DNA of 64,000 bases. Origin: Albugo candida (taxonomy: Eukaryota; Oomycota; Peronosporomycetes; Albuginales). Below are positions 57,736 through 64,000 of the stretch, piece after piece (within the stretch, counting starts at the first letter, position 1; each line of letters opens with the position of its first letter). The DNA is taken from positions 248,001 through 312,000 of the forward strand of contig JBDOQK010000021.1 of assembly GCA_040437565.1 (NCBI GenBank), given 5' to 3'. A model generated the notes under the pieces. That model did not search any database. It was not told the DNA's origin and saw only the letters and a list, made by a program, of their open reading frames with translations. A program made the position numbers and the translations under genes.

Positions 57736-58120
57736 CATTACGTCATTTCCACACGACCTACCCCTTCATTGGGCCTATTCCGATAACTAATCTGACGTGT
57801 CTCACCTGAATGCTAGATCCTGTATGGAATAGTGTAGCACTCTGCGTCACCTATTTCAAAAGCTTAATCAAACCAACGCGTTTATATTACTTTGGCATAG
57901 GGTGTAAAATTGCACACCCTCTGCATCCAGCTGCCATTACGTCATTTCCACACGACCTACCCCTTCATTGGGCCTATTCCGGTAAGTAATCTGGCGTGTG
58001 TCACCTGAATGCTCTCCCATGCTTACGTCATGAGTCATGGTATGAGATAGTGCAAGCTTTCAAGCCTATGCTAATCGCATAGTAAGATGCTTGCTTCATC
58101 ACTTCGTTAGGTAATTGTTC
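57732..58120. promoter_or_regulatory. Intergenic block, locus vi, tandemly duplicated (199-base period)
   Basis: CTGCCATTACGTCATTTCC occurs at 57,732 and again at 57,931, with the following 60 bases near-identical, so a 199-base unit is duplicated in part. Elements are CAGCTGGATG with TTACGTCATT (57,924-57,946), ACTTTGGCATAGGGTG, and GTAATCTGGCGTG. It is near-identical to 62,920-63,110 (three differences in about 80 bases over one stretch). Family-P copy A follows on the right. The secreted gene expected on the left is missing, replaced by the GC-rich stretch. Confidence 0.65.
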
Positions 58121-58680
58121 TTTTAGAAAAGGTCTTATGGTGCGGTTCGCTTTGACTTCTACACGATGGTATGGCGTTGACTGGATTTGAGCTGACAAAA
58201 CAACTACAAATACAAGTTTACGTAGTGGAGACATCAAATCAAATGTTCTACGGTAGAGTTCATTGTCATCATGGAACCAGTCGAACCCAAGTTGCAATGC
58301 TCGAATGCGACTAAAATGCAAACACTTGGATATCCATTTTTCATTTGATCGATGGAGCCGCAAGTGGGCGCACGGTTCAAGTTCATTCTCTATGGGCCTA
58401 TGCGGGGAAGAAGCTGAGCGGAGACTTTGTAGAACGTCTGGTGCTCGAGCTACAAGACACTTTTTAAACAAATGCACTAAAGTGTGCGAAGGATTTTGCG
58501 TAAAGCGTTCCATCCCTGATAAGATCGCACTCGTTTTTCGACTTCGCATCCATTCTTTATCAAGACTGGAATCAATAGGATTGGCGGTCACAGTAAGACT
58601 ATGTCAAAATGCACGTGGAAGAGGAAAAGAGAACTCGGAGTGTTCGGCTAGCCTACCGTTTTACGCGACATCATAGTAGG
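58120..58680 (+). pseudogene. Family-P copy A
   Basis: Begins MVRFALTSTRWYGVDW at about 58,136, soon interrupted. The central and C-terminal part is open at 58,263-58,676 (137 codons), with blocks FSFDRWSRKWA, GFCVKRSIPDKIALVFRLRI, HSLSRLESIG and RLCQNARGRGKENS, matching SAHGRGKVNS of copy B and SAPGRAKGNS of copy E. Copy A is the closest partner of copy C upstream of the frame. Protein family unknown. Confidence 0.5.
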
Positions 58681-58689
58681 GAAACGATA

Positions 58690-59450
58690 CCTGTTGATAG
58701 ATTTTGATTACGCTCATATGTATCTATCATGGCTACGTGAAAAGTGATGAGGCTTCACTTTTTACTGAAACAGAGAAAGGCATAGGCCTGCTCCAATGCT
58801 TGTAACAAGGCGCTTGGAGTAATTTACAGTCTTTCTCGACCATTTCTATGACATTGTGCGGAATCACATCAAGTCAGACTCTGGACACTGCTATGGTTGC
58901 AGCAGCTTGGCCAAGAATTTCTAATGATGCAGTGCCACAAGAACACGGGATACAAATGGAGCAGGAAGATTGCTTCTACGCGTATTGTGAGAAGAAGCAC
59001 TGTTACCGACCTTTTTGTGTGCCCAAAGTAAACGTGCTTTGGTTTTTGGCCATAGGCAGAGGGCGTGCAAGAGCATCCAAAGTGCGGTACAATCGAACAA
59101 AGTTTTGTTCATACAAAGAAAAATTCCAATATTTCTGAGCGTGTTGGATGCGTAACGTTTTAGCACGTTTGAAGCATCTTTGGGAGTTCTCAAGGCGCAA
59201 ATTTTGCCGCGTCTCTTGACAAATAAGTTTTGACGAAATTGTGTGCCAAATAGAATGAGATGAGAACTAGAACAAGTCGCTGTAAAAAAGACGTTGAATT
59301 CGAATTGTACATATAGAATAGAATGTTGGACAACTCAGACCTCATGCCAGATCTATTATATTTGGTGAAGCTTAAGCGTGGGTCGATATCACGACGTTTG
59401 TGACAATAATACACCTAACGAGATTTAGAATCTGATATTCCTTGGGAAGT
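58690..59450. repeat. Cassette middle section with N module (right-half reference copy)
   Basis: Colinear with 35,953-36,790 and with the reverse of 5,160-5,920. The plus-strand frame 58,848-59,138 (96 codons; CFYAYCEKKHCYRPFCVPKV) and the overlapping minus-strand frame 58,921-59,193 are both open; comparison between copies does not clearly favour one. The N module lies at 59,390-59,510. Confidence 0.4.
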
Positions 59451-59453
59451 ATG

Positions 59454-60390
59454 TTAATGTAATTCATTCGTCTTCAGAACCTTCTGCTGTTTCTTTGTGA
59501 AAACCTTACAATGCTTTAGATCTTCATCATCGGTTTGTTGGACCTTTTCAACTTTGATCTTTTTGTGAACGCATTCGCTGACGCACACCACTCGAAAAAA
59601 GCTCTTGTTCCCTACGTGGTGCCAGTGCTGCTCAATGCCGCAAAGATCATGACGATGTACTAACGAGAGACGTATCAAATATAGAAGTGGAAAGACATAT
59701 CCAGCGTTAACAGTTTGGACGGTTGTAGGTAATTGGACTCTTGGAGTCACCCTCAAGATTGCTCTAGCTCATTTATTCTCCATACTTCTATCACCAGTCA
59801 AAACCAAGTCTAACAACAGAAGGATTCCCGAGTCTACATGGAAGTTTGGATTGAATAAATTCATAGCAAAGGCGGTCATATTGCCAGCACGTAGGCTCGC
59901 GTGGAGTAGCATGTGGGTAAGCAAGCGTGTACAATAAAATCTTGATTCCATGCCGGAAGAGCTTGGAATGCTTTGTTGATCGTATTCGTAATTCCTCCGA
60001 TATGTAGCTGTCTTGTGATAAGATAACAGTATCCGCTCGTGATGAATTACCGATTTTGTTGGCCTTATCAACGACCTTTGTCGTGCACTGAAAGAGCAGA
60101 TCATAATGTAGTTCTTCATCAACTGACTATCTCCATCTACATCGGAACCTTATTTTCGCGGTATTTATAGTCGGTCTGGTGTACTTGGTCTTGTCACTGT
60201 CTTCTCCCAAGCGAAGAGCATGGTTATCCTCGGAGCATTGCAATTTGTGTATGACAATGCAAGTAATTGCACCGTCGTTGAAGCATATCGTACCGATTGA
60301 TATAGAGCTATTTGAACCTAAGTGATGATTCTTTAAGGATTTCCACGGTGCATCTTGATCTCGTAACCCGTACATTCGTGTCATCAGTCA
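59454..60390 (-). pseudogene. Family-Q gene copy, convergent to family P
   Basis: Minus-strand frames: 60,384-60,127 (SISIGTICFNDGAITCIVIH then KLQCSED), 60,122-59,769 (LLTHMLLHASLRAGNMTAFA, then VDSGILLLLDLVLTGDRSM, ending at a stop) and 59,756-59,454 (PLLYLIRLSLVHRHDLCGIE, GNKSFFRVVCVSECVHKKIK). Related copies lie at 4.61-5.14 (+), 21.96-22.64 (+) and 36.72-36.96 kb (-). The three frames are long for chance but do not join without breaks or introns. No signal peptide is visible and no domain recognised. Confidence 0.45.
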
Positions 60391-60469
60391 CTTTCTGAGT
60401 TTTCCATATGCATCGATTAGATAAATTGTATACTGATTATTTTTCATACCCTACATGGTATCCCATTTC

Positions 60470-62000
60470 ACAATGCGGGTCTCATTATTCACATTCCAAT
60501 ACGTAGACAAAGACATCGTGATCTCACCATGAAGCAGCTTTGGTGGATCAATCACAGCCATTTATCTCGGTACACCAGCACATGTGTCATTTTAGACTAT
60601 TGCACTTTAATAATTGTCATTAGCAACGCCCCTATCGTCAGCATTGGCTCGCTAGATAGCTGGCTGCTTTCTGAGAAATATGTATCATTATAGAACTTCA
60701 CGATGTCGTACTGCAAAGTCTGCATGTACGATAGTGGAAAGACCGCGTACGGTAGCTACAAATTTGAAGCAGACCATGGGTGAAGTCGCTGGGTCCTGGG
60801 AAAGGGAAGCAAGTTGAGTTGCAGAGCGACCTGATGCGTTCGAGTACTTTCGGGATAGGCTCAGAAAGTATACATTCTTGCCTCCATGTGTCCTTACAAC
60901 CTATTCAGCAAGACACTTCCATTTCTGTTGCGTTCTAATGGCTGGACACTAATCTTATAAGAGCTTTTTACTATTGCGTCCCATGCGAAGTAGTGTACTA
61001 TTTGGGGTATGCTGTTTGCTGACATGCCAAATAGAATTACTGCTCTTCATACTCCCTTTGTTGATAGCAACGTAGTATACAATACGGAATCATATACAGG
61101 TCGGATACGGCTCATTCCGCCTCAACCGCCTTCTCGCCGCATGTAGGAGCATACTCTAGCAGTAGTGCACGTGAGAAGACTTACTCGGTACAGCCACAAG
61201 AAGGAGACCTTTTGATTGTATGCAATTTGTGCGATGTTGCTACGCGTTTAGGTGGTGCACCTTAAGTTTGCTAAGGATCAGGAAACAATGCTATTGGATA
61301 AAAAGAACTCTTTAGCCGAACTTTGGGCCAAAGTTAATTACTTCGTCATAAAGAAAGACTTGTAGAAATGGTGAAAAGAAAGCGTACGCATTTGAGAACT
61401 TTGCAATAAATCCTCTGCCAAACCTAGAGGAAGTTTGACCTATTCTGATGTTTATGCCCTCAAATAGGACGCATTCATCACGAAATGCTTTCAACACGCG
61501 CAGGAAAACACTTTGATTGTAAAGGAAACTGGTAGTGGAACGTCGCGCAATCTCATATGCAGGTGGAAATAGATTCTTGGGGATGCAAATATGCTTGTTG
61601 TTAGCCTCGGTCTGGTCACTTTAGCGTAGCGTATTTTCTATCCCCACAAGACTGGCAACGTATCGTACTCGTTGGACATTGGACGTTGAACTCATGGTCA
61701 TTGATATACTGCTTGATGATACTGTTTTTCGTAATCGCCGCTACTTTCAACATTCACAACAACACCTGTAATTATTTGCTATGTGACTATATGCTGCCAA
61801 CAAGTGTTCTGATCAACGGTTAGCGGTATGGGGTCTATATGCAGATACCGGTAAGGCCTTCAACGTTTACGTGGATTTAGTATGGATTGAAACAATCCTC
61901 CATCATTATTGGGAGCTTCGACCTATATGGAGGCAAAATGGAATCGATTTGTGCTATATATTGACATCGCTCAGGATTAAAGCCAACGTCGTCATCTGAA
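60470..62000 (+). pseudogene. Family-R copy (right end)
   Basis: Colinear with 42.1-43.9 kb. Blocks: CVILDYCTLIIVISNAPIVS (60.6 kb), SYCKVCMYDSGKTAYGSYKF (60.7 kb), FRDRLRKYTFLPPCVLTTYS (60.85 kb), FLLLRPMRSSVLFGV (60.98 kb), and GLYADTGKAFNVYVDLVWIE then YWELRPIWRQNGIDLCYI (61.83-61.98 kb). Frames change between blocks. It is a decayed protein gene of unknown family lying between family Q and the secreted gene. Confidence 0.45.
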
Positions 62001-62383
62001 GGATTAAAAGTATCAGCCAAATGCAACTGTTGAATTCAAAGGACAAGTATGTTGATTGACACTGTCAATCACTCCAACTTTGAGCTCAATCAGCGCAAAA
62101 GCAATCAGTTTTCTCAACACTTTGCTCCTTTCTGGGAAGATTTGACATCGTGTTATGTATTTTGCATCGTCACCTCTTCTGGTATCGATAGCGTCTATTC
62201 TATTTTGTTGGTGGTTGTCAGCATTGACCACAACTGGTGACATAACGCTCCTAGTTGTGCAATCACATTAGAGATAGATCTTGCATATCGAGGACAAAAA
62301 AACTGAACAACCTTTATGACAAAAATGTAAATGTATTGATCGCTTATCGGTCGGCCAATCGCTCCGTCAGGAACCCACTATTG
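62000..62383. other. 3' flank of the secreted gene
   Basis: Short frames on both strands (62,013-62,243) appear to be chance. No repeat was recognised. Confidence 0.3.
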
Positions 62384-62869
62384 CTACAACGTCCCGCAAT
62401 CGAAAAGGAGATAATAACCAAAGCTGGCTAGAAATATGAACGCGAAAACATTGTCGGGGTTCCAGCACTGTGTGAAAACGTCTTTGGCGAGATCTTCTTC
62501 TGCCACAGCAAACGATTTCATTACGGCTGTCAAATAATGCGTTTGATTTTTTCTTTCCGGGTTGTATTCTGTGAACAGAGGACTAACAAATTTAGCTATC
62601 TTCTTGTGACTAAATGATGCGAGTTCAACGAAATGCTTGCCATGGAAAGAAGACGCTCGGTAGTATTCCATCAGTATTTTCTGAATTTGAATTACCTGAT
62701 TACAATCTTCATTCAATGGTTGGCTTCGACGTATGCAATTATTCTGGAACGCTATTGTCTCCTTGCTTTTTTCCAAACACGTGCCTGGTATATATGTTGC
62801 CTTAATGTGAGCCATAACTCCAAAAGTGATTTGACCGAGAACGAGAACTGTGAAAGCGTAAGAGACCAT
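62384..62869 (-). CDS. Small secreted protein, family S member 4 (intact)
   Basis: A complete 161-residue frame. I use the ATG at 62,869, not the one 32 codons upstream, because it aligns with member 1 (MVSYAFTVLVLGQ against MVSRAFTVLVFGL) and because the upstream codons cover the conserved leader. The signal peptide spans about residues 1-25. Cysteines lie at 31, 45, 56, 135 and 158, nearly the same places as in member 1, and both end within five residues after the last Cys. The segment after the third Cys (VIQIQKILMEYY) matches IVVEYF of member 1. A hydrophobic stretch near the end (VFAFIFLASFGYYLLF) could be a buried helix or a weak membrane segment. Host-interface role is inferred. Confidence 0.75.
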   Translation of the reverse strand: MVSYAFTVLVLGQITFGVMAHIKATYIPGTCLEKSKETIAFQNNCIRRSQPLNEDCNQVIQIQKILMEYYRASSFHGKHFVELASFSHKKIAKFVSPLFTEYNPERKNQTHYLTAVMKSFAVAEEDLAKDVFTQCWNPDNVFAFIFLASFGYYLLFDCGTL

Positions 62870-63150
62870 GTGTGATAATGTTGAGCACTGGGAGTCGGAA
62901 GCAAATTGAATTGTGAATCCAACCAACGCGTTTATATTACTTTGGCATAGGGTGTAAAATTGCACACCATCCGCATCCAGCTGCCATTACGCCATTTCCA
63001 CACGACCTACCCCTTCATTGGGCCTATTCCGGTAAGTAATCTGACGTGTCTCACCTGAATGCTAGGTCCTGTATGGAATAGTGTAGCACTCTGCGTCACC
63101 TATTTCAAAAGCTTGCAAGCTTCTGCTAGTCGCCGAGTAAAGTGCTTGTT
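62870..63150. promoter_or_regulatory. Bidirectional intergenic block, locus vii
   Basis: Read leftward toward the secreted gene: AGACACGTCAGATTAC, GGTCGTGTGG, AATGGCGTAATGGCAGC then TGGATGCGG (62,974-62,996), ATGCCAAAGTAATATAAACG, GGATTCACAATTC and CCCAGTGCTCAACA. Rightward it leads to family-P copy C. Near-identical to locus vi and colinear with locus ii. Confidence 0.65.
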
Positions 63151-63938
63151 TCATTACCTCGTTAGGTAATTCTTCTTTTGAGAAAAGTGACTAATAATGC
63201 GGTTCTCTTTCACTTCTACACGATAGTATGGCGTTGACTGGATTTGAGCTGACACAACAACTACAAATCCAGGTTTTGACACTCCATCGAGTATTTTCGC
63301 AGCAGACTTCATTGTCATCATCGAACCAGTCGAATCAAAATGGCAATGATTGAATGCGACTGAAATGCATGCACTTGAAGAATAAACTGGTCAGGAACAT
63401 CCATCTCTCATTTGATCGATCGAGCCTCAAGTCGGCTCAGGAATGAAGTATTTTGTCGACGGGCATATGAGGGAAGGGAGAGAGGACTTTCAAGAGCGTC
63501 TAGGAATTAGATTGTAGGATACCAATAAACGCTTCGGAAGGCTTTGTACGAAGCTTAATTGGTTACAACAAGATCTCGCGAGACCCGTGTCCATGACATT
63601 TCGCGTAAGCTTCCTTTCAGACGTACTGAATGACGGAGTGGCTTCGAATTACGTTGAATTACAGTCAAGGAACCTTCAAACAACATGATACTGAAGCCGG
63701 GAGGTTTTGTAAGCGGTTAAGACAGCGACTACGGTCAGCAATCAACATTCAACAAAGCGATTTAGCAAGTGTGCTTTTATGTACACCCTCAAAGAATAAC
63801 CCGCCGACATTGTTTGAAATCCGACACTGCACTCAGAATAGTAGAACGAACGCTGGAAGTTTCGCTACATCTGAATTACTCGGAGAAACTCATGAGGTTT
63901 TACTCTTCGTATCATATTTCACAGAAACATTGAGGTAA
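63150..63938 (+). pseudogene. Family-P copy C (to the C-terminal end)
   Basis: The N-terminal block MRFSFTSTR (about 63,199) is interrupted early. The central block (SHLIDRASSRL, in a shifted frame) is eroded. The C-terminal frame 63,630-63,938 (102 codons; MTEWLRITLNYSQGTFKQHD, TEAGRFCKRLRQRL, SRTNAGSFATSELLGETHEV, LLFVSYF) is open and matches the end of copy D at 9.83-10.3 kb, where the minisatellite lies inside. Together C and D show that this subtype has a different C-terminus from copies A, B and E (which end GRGKENS-like). Confidence 0.5.
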
Positions 63939-64000
63939 TAAATGGCGGGAGGACCAGAATCTGTATTGATTCAGTGAGCTGCCTCTCGTGATAGTCGCAT

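Noticed and set aside
6770-63000. Near-regular 10-12 kb spacing of some control blocks
   Set aside because: Spacing is changed by the Copia, Gypsy and LINE insertions and by gaps of unknown size, so the apparent period is not meaningful.

Overview
The window looks like an AT-leaning, repeat-rich, gene-poor piece of an oomycete genome, probably from a plant-associated biotroph. This rests on chromodomain-bearing Ty3/Gypsy and Copia fossils of oomycete type, a LINE with an apurinic endonuclease, short introns with GTAAGT donors, a NicO-type membrane protein fragment, and several small secreted cysteine-patterned proteins. No ribosomal or transfer RNA gene, bacterial operon or CRISPR array was found. 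Species cannot be fixed from the sequence. No RxLR-EER or other named effector motif is visible.

The best-preserved genes are a diverged family of short secreted proteins, here called family S: 11,121-11,612 (+), 24,017-24,688 (+), 34,693-35,148 (-), 62,384-62,869 (-), plus an interrupted copy at 44,684-45,168 (-) and fragments near 4.0, 7.0, 23.2 and 45.8 kb. Apart from a signal peptide they share cysteines at about residues 31, 45 and 55 and a conserved 5' leader. Upstream of each better copy lies a non-coding block with a TGACGTAA-like element, a CAGCTGGATGC-like element and CAAAGTAAT. On the far side of that block, in the opposite direction, lies a second decayed coding family (family P). 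Three further decayed coding families (Q, R and N) recur in the same relative order. The window is therefore a graveyard of one multi-gene cassette, repeated at least six times, with opposite polarity in its left (0-24 kb) and right (35-64 kb) parts. A LINE sits between the two.

Region by region: 0-3.7 kb, an unrecognised coding fragment and a Gypsy fossil; 3.9-11.6 kb, cassette copies, a NicO-like gene and a minisatellite; 12.1-14.2 kb, a decayed DDE DNA transposon; 15.2-20.5 kb, a Gypsy fossil with both LTRs; 21.5-24.7 kb, a cassette copy; 25-27 kb, an unrecognised decayed coding region; 27.5-28.1 kb, an XRCC4-like pseudogene; 28.5-34 kb, the LINE; 34.7-37 kb, a cassette copy; 37.3-40.8 kb, a Copia fossil; 40.8-46 kb, cassette copies; 46-54.9 kb, mostly eroded sequence; 54.9-57.2 kb, a second LINE in pieces; 57.7-64 kb, the best cassette pair.

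Ten assembly gaps of exactly 100 N are present. At four of them the flanks repeat each other with no difference seen by eye (319, 143, 768 and 26 bp), so the joined contigs overlap and these duplications are artefacts.
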